Assembly (NCBI GenBank): GCA_001179505.1
Contig: CDMY01000492.1
Location: 1-50,942 of the forward strand
Reading direction: 5' to 3'
From: Vitrella brassicaformis
Lineage: Eukaryota > Sar > Vitrellaceae
DNA length: 50,942 bases
Positions 11,901 through 21,180 of this stretch are shown one piece after another. Position 1 is the stretch's first letter, and the number at the start of each line of letters is the position of its first letter. The notes below the pieces were generated by a model that saw only the letters and a list, made by a program, of their open reading frames with translations, did no database searches and was not told the DNA's origin. Made by a program: the position numbers and the translations under genes.

Positions 11901-12490
11901 AGGACTTCGTGCTCGCGTGTACGTGCACACACTGGCCATGTGCTCCATGGATGCGGGCATGTCATGAATGCGCTCACGAGACCCCACTGTGTCGTTTGCG
12001 TGCAATTGCAGGCACAGTCGAGCTGCTCAACTCGTTCATTATTCAGCCGATTCTCTTTTTTATGGTGTTATCTCTGCTGCTAATGGCCATCCTCCGCATT
12101 GGCGTATGCGACTGGGTCGTGTGGTTCATGCCACACTGGTTCGACTTCTCATTCTCGGTCCGTACGGCCGTCAGTCACACGCACACACGCACAAATACAA
12201 TACCGACATGCCAGCAGTCGGGTTGATGTTTTGTGTGCTTCCATGGCGTACACACGTGCAGGGTGCTCAGGGAATCCACGAGCTGACCATCCAGCTCCAG
12301 GCCATCACCGACACACACGAACTCGCCAGAGGCATTCTTGGATTCGCGTAAGCAAAATGTTTATATGCATACACACACACATACATGATAGAACCCTGCG
12401 GCAAACACTTTGTGCGTATGTGTGTCTCCTGTGCTCAGGGGATTGAACATCGACTCGATAGGCATGGTGCAAGACGTCTTCACCTTCTGA
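2584..12490 (+). CDS. Polycystin/REJ-like multi-domain membrane receptor with GPS site
   Basis: About 35 exons give a protein of roughly 2,200 residues. Order seen: two N-terminal hydrophobic segments; two Big/Ig-like domains; a PAN/Apple-like Cys domain; four DUF4215-like Cys repeats; a Cys-rich linker; a helical 240-residue Ser/Ala-rich block; a GPS motif; TM1; a long basic cytoplasmic stretch with an IQ-like helix; then about four more TM segments and a TGA at 12488-12490. GPS proteins of the polycystin-1/REJ and adhesion-GPCR type self-cleave and sit in the plasma membrane or ciliary membrane; a sensing or adhesion role here is inference. Phases agree at nearly every junction from 4393 to 12490. 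Exons between 3150 and 3700 and near 4060-4390 are uncertain, and the start could be the ATG at 2638 or could belong to a separate gene. Confidence 0.75.
3683..5125 (+). other. Big/Ig-like extracellular domains of the receptor
   Basis: Two segments share the pattern of bacterial-type Ig-like (Big) adhesion domains. The first, about 3686-4070, reads VDAPTVMI...FEVNLTFSDPINNLSF...GWVTLQVKDMV. The second, in exons about 4630-4922 and 4987-5125, reads DVTAPRLSLV...VDIFLSEPIKYFDPSDLEV...KVTIALSPSSNAKD. The hallmark is (D)xTAPxxxL followed by xxxFSEPhxxF. Between them an exon at 4393-4562 encodes a Cys-containing segment (PACQIYVFEAVSG). The family assignment rests on motif resemblance only. Confidence 0.55.
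5203..5472 (+). other. PAN/Apple-like Cys domain exon
   Basis: The exon is flanked by AG and GT and is phase 1 at both ends. It encodes a stretch with CAYTCRVEPSCSGFSFN followed by GTCCLKWG and CQCATDC, the C..C..C.GF.F....C.L pattern of PAN/Apple domains, which bind protein or sugar ligands in secreted proteins. Confidence 0.6.
5545..6362 (+). other. Four DUF4215-like (Myxococcus Cys-rich) repeats in separate exons
   Basis: Exons at about 5545-5694, 5792-5992, 6087-6158 and 6231-6362 encode repeats of the form CGDG(I/L)..GxExCDDGN.ASLDGCS..C..E.GW.C..PG..C. The 5792-5992 exon holds one full repeat plus the start of the next, which is completed by the short exon at 6087. All four exons start and end in phase 1. 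Such repeats form disulfide-rich stalks in bacterial and protist surface proteins. Confidence 0.8.
6474..6761 (+). other. Cys-rich linker exons
   Basis: Exons about 6474-6584 (GFGCGQQASYTLTINVT...CSNCRLAF) and 6675-6761 (DTPVRYACYQDWTADEC...WCGT), again phase 1 on both sides. The intron between them begins in a (GGTC)n run at 6584-6604. No family recognised. Confidence 0.55.
6828..8061 (+). other. GAIN/REJ-like region of the receptor
   Basis: Exons about 6828-6886, 6972-7232 and 7333-8061 encode an acidic helical stretch (DEQALNETQVGDAIDELL...LVRAVQVANALK) and a 243-residue exon rich in Ala, Ser and Thr that ends with a beta-like segment. Placed directly before the GPS exon, this fits the GAIN or REJ module that surrounds the cleavage site in polycystin-1-type receptors. 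Position, not sequence motif, drives the call. Confidence 0.55.
8135..8499 (+). other. GPS autoproteolysis motif
   Basis: Two exons (about 8135-8321 and 8415-8499, joined in phase 1) encode ACGFWNDATHQWDTQGC then LCCECGHLTSF. This is the GPS layout: C-x-F-W, W, G-C, C-x-C-x-H-L-T, with HL|T as the usual cleavage point. All consensus residues are present, so cleavage is plausible. Confidence 0.8.
8565..9313 (+). other. First transmembrane segment and juxtamembrane exons
   Basis: Exon 8565-8624 leads into 8696-8811, whose product has a single hydrophobic helix (AGTFVLVMIAIHLVCLALSI). Small exons near 8900 (ITDQILLDIVSN) and about 9001-9038 (WMTDPLLDARHAA) and a Cys/Arg-rich exon 9160-9313 (RTRVQKGLQSCTRR...FFICRLFGG) follow. 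The introns carry (TCTG)n and (GTGA)-type simple repeats. Confidence 0.55.
9401..10668 (+). other. Cytoplasmic region with IQ-like motif
   Basis: Exons 9401-9910 and about 10019-10668 encode a hydrophilic region rich in Ser, Glu and Arg. Near 10083 the product reads AAAVIIQRRWRAILERM, close to the IQ consensus that binds calmodulin or EF-hand light chains. Basic clusters such as KGGKKRTVAAARRKS could be phosphorylation sites. Calmodulin binding is inference from the motif. Confidence 0.55.
10741..12490 (+). other. C-terminal membrane bundle of the receptor
   Basis: The exon at 10741 contains RRDHPLFKLFILNPT, matching the HPLLSxF motif that precedes the TM bundle in protist GPS/REJ proteins. 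Hydrophobic segments follow: LFFGSISLGILTMCAVFF; LVVLLWSIILAKPIPLALIL; IGIAIGLLYWFACDAFLLLF; and LLNSFIIQPILFFMVLSLLL. A 16-nt micro-exon (11903-11918) is needed to keep the frame. The last exon ends MVQDVFTF and TGA. Two segments share an (I/V)(I/L)xxPIxLxL-type signature typical of polycystin-1-like bundles. Confidence 0.65.
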
Positions 12491-13030
12491 GTGTTTAAGG
12501 TTTAAATGCTTACAGCCAGAGCGTAAAGGTGCTTGTTTTTCGGCCATTTTAAAGGTGGGACAGGCGTCTGATTGTCGCCTTGTTAGTAGTGACACACTGT
12601 CGGACTCTTGTTTAGTAATTTGCCCGCTAGACCCGTTAATTTAGTGCTTGCTTGGGGAGGTGCTTTTGAATACTAAATCCTTACCCAGCTGTCTGCCTCT
12701 TTGCTTGCAGCCAGCTGCCCGTCCGTGAGTCTGTCTGTCATGTATGCACATATCAGTTCAGAGTCTCGAAACCGACGAAGGCCGGCGTCGGATTCAGTGC
12801 TTCTGACGCCACTCGTCGAGTTCGACCACATGACATTCGAATTCGTGGGTCGCCACACGCCGCTTCATCATATGACCAGCCTCCCCCCGTATCTGCTGTT
12901 GGCCATGGCCGCTGCTGCTGCTGCTGCTGCTGGGTGTTCGTCATCTCACTCATTGGCCGAATATGACATGTAGGATGTCTTCGAAGACCGCCTGACGTTT
13001 TTGCTGTGGCTCGCCCAGTGGGCAAGAAGC
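12491..13030 (+). other. Gene 3' flank and two unassigned exon-like pieces
   Basis: 12491-12700 shows no gene. An AG-bounded open piece at about 12760-12970 (ASDSVLLTPLVEFDHMTFEF) ends with a (GCT)n run coding poly-Ala, and about 12976-13036 reads DVFEDRLTFLLWLAQWARS. They may be exons of a gene broken by the adjacent minisatellite, possibly the ankyrin-like remnant beyond it. The link is a guess. Confidence 0.25.
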
Positions 13031-13183
13031 GTCCGATCAGGGTTTGTTACTAGCCGTTTTTCCCTGTGTTCGCTTCCAAGCTATGTAGCTTGACACACTG
13101 AAGCAAGGCGAGTCAGTGAGGTTGGTTGGGAGAGATTCCCTTCCGTAGAAGCGCTCACCGCGCCCATTGGCTTTACTCACTGA

Positions 13184-15512
13184 ATCATATACACACACTC
13201 CAAGTCCAAACGTGCATGGGCAAGTGTGCGCACAGAGACATTCATCATATACACATAATCCAAGTCCAAACGTGCATGGGCAAGTGTGCGCACAGAGACA
13301 TTCATCGTATGCACACACTCCAAGCCGACGCGTGTATGGGCAGGTGTGCGCACACAGACATTCATCATATGCACACACTCCAAGTGCAAACGTGCATGCG
13401 CAGGTGTGCGCACACAGACATTCATCATATGCACACACTCCAAATCGACGCGTGCATGAGCAGGTGTGCGCGCAGAGACATTCATCATATACCCACACTC
13501 CAAATCGACGCGTGCATGAGCAGGTGTGCGCGCAGAGACATTCATCGTATGCACACACTCCAAGCCGACGCGTGTATGGGCAGGTGTGCGCACACAGGGC
13601 AACATTCATCATATGCACACACTCCAAGTCCAAACGCGCATGGGCAAGTGTGCGCACAGACATTCATCATATACACATAATCCAAGTCGACGCGTGCATG
13701 GGCAGGTGTGCGCATAGAGACATTCATCATATGCACACACTCCAAGTCGACGCGTGCATGCGCAGGTGTGCGCACACAGACATTCATCATATACACACTC
13801 CAAGTCGACACGTGCATGAGCAGGTGTGCGCATACAGACATTCATCATATAGACACACTCCACACTCCAAGTCGACGCTTTCATGGGCAAGTGTGCGCAC
13901 AGAGACATTCATCATATGCACACACTCCAAGTCCAAACGCGCATGGGCAAGTGTGCGCACAGAGACATTCATCATATACACATAATCCAAGTCGACGCTT
14001 CCATGGGCAAGTGTGCGCACAGAGACATTCATCATATACACATAATCCAAGTCGACGCGTGCATGCGCAGGTGTGCGCACAGAGACATTCATGACATACA
14101 CGCACTCCAAGTCGATGCGTGGATGTGCAGGTGTGTGCACAGAGCCATTCATCATATACACACACTCCAAATCCAAACGGGAATGCGCAGGTGTGCGCAC
14201 AGAGACATTCATTACATACACACCCCAAGTCGACACGTGCATGCGCAGGTGTGTGCACAGATACATTCATCATATACACACACTCCAAATCCAGAAGGGA
14301 ATGCGCAGGTGTGCGCACAGAGACATTGAGACATTCATCATATACACGCATTCCAAGTCGACACGTGGATGCGCAGGTGTGCGCACAGAAACATTCATCA
14401 TATACACACACTCCAAATCCAAACGGGAATGCGCAGGTGTGCGCACAGAGACATTGAGATATTCATCATATACACGAACTCCAAGTCCACACGTGCATGC
14501 GCAGGTGTGCGCACAGATCCAATCATCATATACACGCACTCCAAGTGAAAACGTGCACGCGCAGGTGTGCGCACATAGACATTCATCATATACACGCACT
14601 CCAAGTCCACACGTGTATGCGCACGTGCACGCGCAGGTGTGTGCACAGAGCCATTCATCATATACACACACTCCAAACCCAAACGTGCATGCGCAGGTGT
14701 GCGCACAGAGCCATTCATCATATACACAGACTCCAAGTCGACACGTGCATGCGCAGGTGTGAGACATTCATGATATACACACACTCCAAATCCACACCTG
14801 CATGCGCAGGTGTGTGCACAGATCCATTCATCATATACACACACTCCAAATCCACACCTGCATGCGCAGGTGTGTGCACAGATCCATTCATCATATACAC
14901 ACACTCCAAATCCACACCTGCATGCGCAGGTGTGTGCACAGATCCATTCATCATATACACCCTCCAAGTCGNNNNNNNNNNNNNNNNNNNNNNNNNNNNN
15001 NNNNNNNNNNNNNNNNNNNNNNNNNNNNNNNNNNNNNNNNNNNNNNNNNNNNNNNNNNNNNNNNNNNNNNNNNNNNNNNNNNNNNNNNNNNNNNNNNNNN
15101 NNNNNNNNNNNNNNNNNNNNNNNNNNNNNNNNNNNNNNNNNNNNNNNNNNNNNNNNNNNNNNNNNNNNNNNNNNNNNNNNNNNNNNNNNNNNNNNNNNNN
15201 NNNNNNNNNNNNNNNNNNNNNNNNNNNNNNNNNNNNNNNNNNNNNNNNNNNNNNNNNNNNNNNNNNNNNNNCGCGTGCATGCGCAGGTATGCGCACAGAG
15301 GCAAGGTGTGCGCACAGAGACATTCATCATATATACACCCTCCAAGTCGACGCGTACATACACACACTCCAAGCCAACACGTGCATGCGCAGGGGTGCGC
15401 ACACACATGTTCATTATATACACACACTCCAAGTCCAAACGTGCATACGCAGGGGTGCGCACAGAGACATTCATCATATACACACCCTCCAAGTCGACAC
15501 GTGCATGCGCAA
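13184..15512. repeat. Minisatellite array 1, ~60-bp unit
   Basis: More than 30 tandem units of about 60 bp, each with the blocks CACTCCAAGT, a variable GTC(GA/CA)CACGTG-type part, GCATGCGCAGGTGTGCGCAC, then ACATTCATCATATACAC. Units vary by point changes and small indels (for example GCAAC inserted near 13598). A 300-N gap interrupts it. Because the unit is usually a multiple of three and lacks stops, it yields long meaningless frames on both strands. Confidence 0.95.
14972..15271. other. Assembly gap, 300 N
   Basis: Exactly 300 N inside the minisatellite array. The round number suggests a placeholder, so the real array length is unknown. Confidence 0.99.
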
Positions 15513-16432
15513 AGCCTTCGCCTTCCCCCATTCGTCACAGCGGCAGCAACAACTGAGCGACACCATCAACGGCAGCGTGTCTCCATGGATGCGTGGGTGG
15601 GGGTTGTTCTGTCTGTCTGTCTGTCTGTCTGTATCCGCTTTTGTACGTGCGTAGGTGGGGGGGGGAATTGGGTGCTGTGTTGAAATAGGCTGTTTACAGC
15701 TGGATGGCAAATATGCTGTGTTGCTGGGGACACACGAGGGGACGACATACCACGGCCTAGGTCTGTCTCTCATCTAGCTTTTACATGTGCGTGCGTGCCG
15801 CTGTGAATTGTCATGGCGGCTCAGCATTGCTCTCTGCCTACTCGTGTACGCGATTCGCACACGATGGGTTACCGATATGTGAGCCTCTGTCAGATAGATC
15901 GTTACTTTAGTGTCGTAAAGGCAACACTCCAAGGGGACGGGATCGCACACTTGCTCGCTCTGGACTTGAGAAAGAGAGAGCTATCAGACTATTTGTAGCC
16001 TTCATGATGGCCCCACTCGCTGTGTGCAGTGTATTGGTCTGTATCTGCCTCCATCTTTCGCCGTCACACACGTGTACATCTGCACAGCTGTCCACACGTG
16101 TGAATTCATTATATGTGCCATTGGATGGGTCGCACGCATTATTGCATCGTGTCCGATAAGGTCACACGGAGTTCGACACGGGGGCAGACAGAAGTTTTCT
16201 CTGCTACCTGCCTGCCTGCCTGCCTGCCTGCCTGACGACAGAGGGAAGGCGGCGGGGCGAGGGAGCCGTTCATTGCATATTATGCATGTCTTCGACTACG
16301 GCGGTAGTCAACTCCTGGGAATGAAAGGGCAGGTATGGATTGGATGAAGGTACGGTCTATTGGATCATCTCGTCTCACCTGTGATGGACCTCTGCTCTCG
16401 CACAAAAAGATCTGACGCCATCTCACGTCGCT
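15513..16432. other. Spacer between array 1 and ankyrin-like remnant
   Basis: Contains (CTGT)n at about 15606-15632 and (CCTG)n at about 16206-16232. A short open piece at 15813-15998 has no recognisable product. No convincing gene. Confidence 0.5.
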
Positions 16433-17733
16433 GTGCTTTTTGGGGCCCGAGATTTGTTCGATATGATGGCGCCTTACTTGGGGCCCTTTCAGAGCGAGAA
16501 GTATTACAGACTCGCAGACTCGGTGAGGAGGACTGATTTCGCAAAGCAATGTCAGCTGAACAGCTTTTTTCATCCTGTGCACAGTACAAGAGCACCTGCC
16601 TTCATCTTTTTGTGATGAGCAGACATTTTGATTATCAAGTCACTCAGATGCTCTTGCAGCAGGGAGGTAGTAGCTCGCTCGGCTGCCAGAACTGGGTGAG
16701 AGAGGACACACGTAAAACCTTCAACTTAATGGGATCAGTCATCATCTTTGTGTCTTGCGCTCTGTGTAAATCAGGTCGGCATGACACCGATCCACCTGAA
16801 GTTTAATGCTCCACAGCTGCGAGCGAATGCAGGCTTGCTTTCTGGAGAATTTGCTGAAGGATCCAGAGTTGGACGACCTCCACAGCATCTTGATGGCTCA
16901 GAATCAGGTAAAGTCAGACCAGTTCACTCACTTGCTCAGATGCAGAACGTTCATGGCCTTTCTCTCCTGCAGGATGGAGACACCATCTTCCATGTGGCTG
17001 TCTTGAGATAAGATCAAAAAGAAATGCTGGAATCGCTCTTTGAGGTGGCTTCCAAGATGTCTATCTCAAAGCAACTGGAGCTTTCGGTATGGAAAACAAA
17101 GTGAGCAGGTGCTTGATTTACGTGGACTTTTCTCTTTCCCTTATCTTCTTGTTGTCTGTAGGCCGGAAGACGATTCTTCAGATCGCCGGAAGACGATTCT
17201 TCAGATCGCCAGAGAGTCAGTCTTTCCTTTCAAGGTCATGGTCCTTCTGAAGCACATGGGAGACTTTTTTCGGACAAATCCCATCATTTTTTCAGACAAA
17301 TCCCATCATTCAGCAGCTGCGCTCTTAGCATCGAGCAAGCTACTTCTCCAGTACAGAGGGACAAGGTCCTGCAGAAGAAGCGGCCTTCGATTATCGACCA
17401 GCTGTACTTGCTGTCGCATCTGAGAAAGCTTGATCTGAGCGATGCAAAGCGATGTGCGCTCACGAAGCACCATTTGAGCTCATCCTCCATGTGAGCAGAG
17501 CTTTTGCGACTCATAGAGTCCCATATCTATTTTCTTGCCCTGTAATTTTGAAGGAAATGGGTTCGAAGGCTGTGGCGGCTCTGGAAAAGTCGTATCGCGA
17601 GGCCTATTCGTTTGTCAAGACCGTTGAAGAGTCCATTGGCATTCCCTTCTCAGAGTACCCACTTGTCCTCTCACATTACGTATGCAATACGATGCGCATG
17701 CGACACATTATCCTCTCCATCCAATGCGAGTAA
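16433..17733 (+). pseudogene. Decayed ankyrin-repeat-like gene between the two arrays
   Basis: Exon-like pieces with ankyrin character follow one another: KSTCLHLFVMSRHFDYQVTQ (about 16589), VGMTPIHLKF (about 16774), DGDTIFHVAVLR (16974) and GRKTILQIARES (about 17188), each close to the G-x-T-x-L/I-H-x-A core. Plausible GT/AG borders exist (for example donor at 16908 and acceptor at 16973). But the frame must shift after PIHLKF to read MLHSCERMQACFLENLL, TAA interrupts after HVAVLR, and a 23-bp segment (GGAAGACGATTCTTCAGATC...) is duplicated at about 17163-17208. A further open piece, MGSKAVAALEKSYREAYSF, lies at 17557. I read it as a pseudogene; unrecognised splicing could rescue part. Confidence 0.45.
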
Positions 17734-18007
17734 CTTGCATACTGTCTCACTCCGCATCTGAATGGAAGCCGCGCAGGTTCGCCGAGGAAAAAGCACCTCT
17801 CGCATCATTCATCGCACCAGTGAGAAAGAAGACTTGCAACACTTCAGTTTTGGAATCAATCTCTGTCCCTTTGCCCTGCTGCAGATTCTCCAGTGTTTTC
17901 TCAGTCTGTCAATCTTGATGCAAGTCATCTTACACTGCAATGCAGTAAGAAACCTCATTAATTGTACCTCGCGTCTCATACAGCCACTTCTTCTTGATTG
18001 TGACGAT

Positions 18008-20500
18008 ACAGACACTCCAAGTCGACACGTGCACGCGCAGTCGACACGTGCACGCGCAGGTGTGCGCATAGAGACATTCATCAGATACAGACACTCCAAG
18101 TCGACATGTGCATGCGCAGGTGTGCGCAAACAGACATTCATCAGATGCACCCACTCCAAGTCCAAACGTGCATGCGCAGGTGTGCGCACACAGAGACATT
18201 CATCAGATGCACCCACTCCAAGTCGACACGTGCACGCGCAGGTGTGCGCACACAGACATTCATCAGATGCACGCACTCCAAGTCGGCACGTGCGCGCAAG
18301 TGTGCGCACAGAGACATTCCTCAGATGCACCCACACCAAGTCGACACGTGCATGCGCGGGTGTGCGCACAGAGACATTCATCAGATACAGACACTCCAAA
18401 TCGACACGTGCACGCGCAGGTGCAGATACAGACGCTCCAAGTCGACACGTGCATGCGCAGGTGTGCGCACACAGACATTCATCAGATGCACCCACTCCAG
18501 TGCATGCGCAGGTGTGCGCACACACACGCACTCCAAGCCGACACGTACATGCGCAGGTATGCGCACACAGACATTCATCATATACAGCACTCCAAGTCCA
18601 CACGTGCATGCGCAGGTGTGCGCACACAGACATTCATCATATACACGCACTCCAAGTCCACACGTGCAAGTCCACACGTGCATGCGCAGGTGTGGGCACA
18701 GAGACATTCATCATATACACGCACCCCAAGTCCACACATGCATGCGCACGTGCATGCGCAGGGGTGCGCACTCCAAGTCCACATATGCATCCGCACGTGC
18801 GTGCGCAGGTGTGCGCACAGAGACCTTCGTCATTTGCACGCACTTCAAGTCCACACATGCATGCGCACAGGTGTGCGCACACAGACATTCATCATATACA
18901 CACACTCCAAGTCCACACGTGCATGCGCACGTGTATGCGCAGGTGTGCGCACACAGACATTCATCATATACACACACTCCAAGTAGTCCACACATACATG
19001 CGCACGTGCGCACAGAGACCTTCGTCATTTGCACGCACTCCAAGTCCACACATGCATGCGCACGTGCATGAGCAGGTGTGCGCACACAGACATTCATCAT
19101 ATACACGCACTCCAAGTAGTCCACACGTGCATGCGCAGGTGTGCGCACACAGACCTTCGTCATTTGCACGCACTCCACGTCCACACATGCATGCGCACGT
19201 GCGGAGGTGTGCGCACATAGACATTCATCATATACACGCACTCCAAGTCCACACGTGCATGCGCAGGTGTGCGCACAGAGATCTTCGTCATTTGCACGCA
19301 CTCCACGTCCACACATGCATGCGCACGTGCGCAGGTGTGCGGACATAGACATTCATCATATACACGCACTCCAAGCCCACACATGCATGCGCAGGTGTGC
19401 GCACAGAGACACTCATCATATGCACGCACTCCAAGTAGTCCACACGTGCATGCGCAGGTGTGCGCACAGAGACCTTCGTCATTTGCACGCACTCCAAGTC
19501 CACACATGCATGCGCACGTGCATGCGCAGGTGTGCACACACAGACATTCAGTATGTGCACACACTCCAAGTCGACACGTGCATGCGCAGGTGTGCGAACA
19601 CAGACATTCATCATATACACACACTCCAAATCAACACGTGCATGCGTAGGTTTGCGCACACAAACATTCATCATATACACACACTCCAAGTCGACACGTG
19701 CATGCGCAGGTGTGCGCACACAGACATTCGTCATATACATACACTCCAAGTCCAAACGTCCATGCGCATGTGTGCACACACAGACATTCAGTATGTGCAC
19801 ACAGTCCAAGTCGACATGTGCAGGCGCGAGTGTGCGCACACAGACATTCGTGTGCACATAGTCCAAGTCGACACGTGCATGCGCGGGTGTGCGCACAGAG
19901 ACATTTGTCATATACACACACTCCAAGTCCAATCGTCTATGCGCAGGTGTGCACACACAGACATTCAGTATGTGCACACAGTCCAAGTCGACACGTGCAT
20001 GCGCAGGTGTGCGCATACAGACATTCAGTATGTGCACATAGTCCAAGTCGACACGTGCATGCGCGGGTGTGCTTACAGAGACATTCGTCATATACACACA
20101 CTCCAAGTCCAAACGTCTATGCGCAGGTGTGCGCACACAGACATTCGTCATATACATACACTCCAAGTCCAAACGTCCATGCGCATGTGTTCAGACACAG
20201 ACATTCAGTATGTGCACACACTCCAAGTCGACACGTGCATGCGCAGGTGTGCGCACACAGACATTCATCATATACACACACTCCAAGTCCAAACGTCCAT
20301 GCGCAACACCCGCGCACACAGACATTCAGTATGTGCACACAGTCCAAGTCGACACGTGCATGCGCAGGTCTGCGCACACAGACAATCATCATATACACAC
20401 ACTGTGCGATTACAGACATTCATCAATACACACACTCCAAGAAGATACGTGCATGCGCAGGTGTGCGCGCACAGACATTCATCATATACACACCACTGCC
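18008..20500. repeat. Minisatellite array 2, same ~60-bp family with higher-order variants
   Basis: About 40 units of the family seen in array 1. Variant types recur in blocks: 18.8-19.5 kb alternates ordinary units with longer ones containing ACCTTCGTCATTTGCACG and an extra ACATGCATGCGCACGTG; 19.5-20.35 kb mixes ordinary units with ones carrying ATTCAGTATGTGCACA. A CTCCAAGTAGTCC insertion appears in several units (18976, 19119, 19432). The left end touches the ankyrin-like remnant and the right end touches the truncated gag copy at 20494. Confidence 0.95.
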
Positions 20501-21180
20501 GCAGACACAATCTCCTGTGCCTTGCCATTGCATCCGCAGATCAGCCAGGTCCAGGGGTCCTTGAGGGCCTGGTGCTCCTTGGAGGGACTGCGGGTGCTGG
20601 CTGGGCCACTCTCGGCACTCGCGCTGGGCGCGGGGATGAGGCTCCCCTCTGTCGATCCGGCCTCCCACAGCCCGGGGGCCTGGTCTTTCTCTGCCTCAGT
20701 CGTGGGCAGCAGCTGCTCCAATGACCTGGCCGTCATCAGACCTTGCAGCTTCATGTGGAACGCCTCCCAGTCAGCCGGGTCACCCGAGAATTTGGGTACC
20801 TCCAGCTTGGCCATCTCCGTCGTGGACCTTGACTGCGTGCCGCCCGTCAGTCCGTTGTCCTTCAATGCAGTCGTCACAGCCGAGGCGATTTGCTGTGCCT
20901 GGGAGTTGTTGTTGCTGGTCATCACGTTGCTGAGGGCAGTGGCAACGGCCGACCCTAGCGCATTGACGTCTATACCCGACGTCGTCATCGCGCCGCACCT
21001 CACTCACGAATCGCCACACTTCGCTGCGCTCATGTCAGATGCGGTGTGTGCGAGGTGAATGTCCGTTCACTGAGCCACATACACAGATGGCCATGTCCAC
21101 ACACACATAGTGACCACCGTGAATGTAGCATACAGTGTAACACAACGGCCGGCCAGGTAAGATCTGACACAGTCAGTGAC
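20494..21180 (-). mobile_element. Truncated second copy of copia leader and gag start
   Basis: Reading on the minus strand from 21180, this repeats the leader and the gag start (ATG at 20988) of the main copia element at 26.4-25.5 kb almost base for base, including MTTSGIDVNALGSA and the FSGDPADWEAFHMKLQGL region. It breaks at 20494, after IVSAAVV, where minisatellite sequence begins. The junction shares the bases CACCACTG with the intact gag. It lies directly behind the broken RNase H start of the main element, so leader-gag follows pol end here in tandem. Confidence 0.85.

Noticed and set aside
13184-20500. CRISPR array
   Set aside because: Units are continuous tandem copies of ~60 bp with no unique spacers, in an intron-bearing eukaryotic genome. 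It is a minisatellite.
13126-20724. Many long ORFs over the arrays on both strands as real genes
   Set aside because: They arise because the unit length is usually a multiple of three and lacks stops; several frames on both strands are open at once, which is not expected of true coding sequence.
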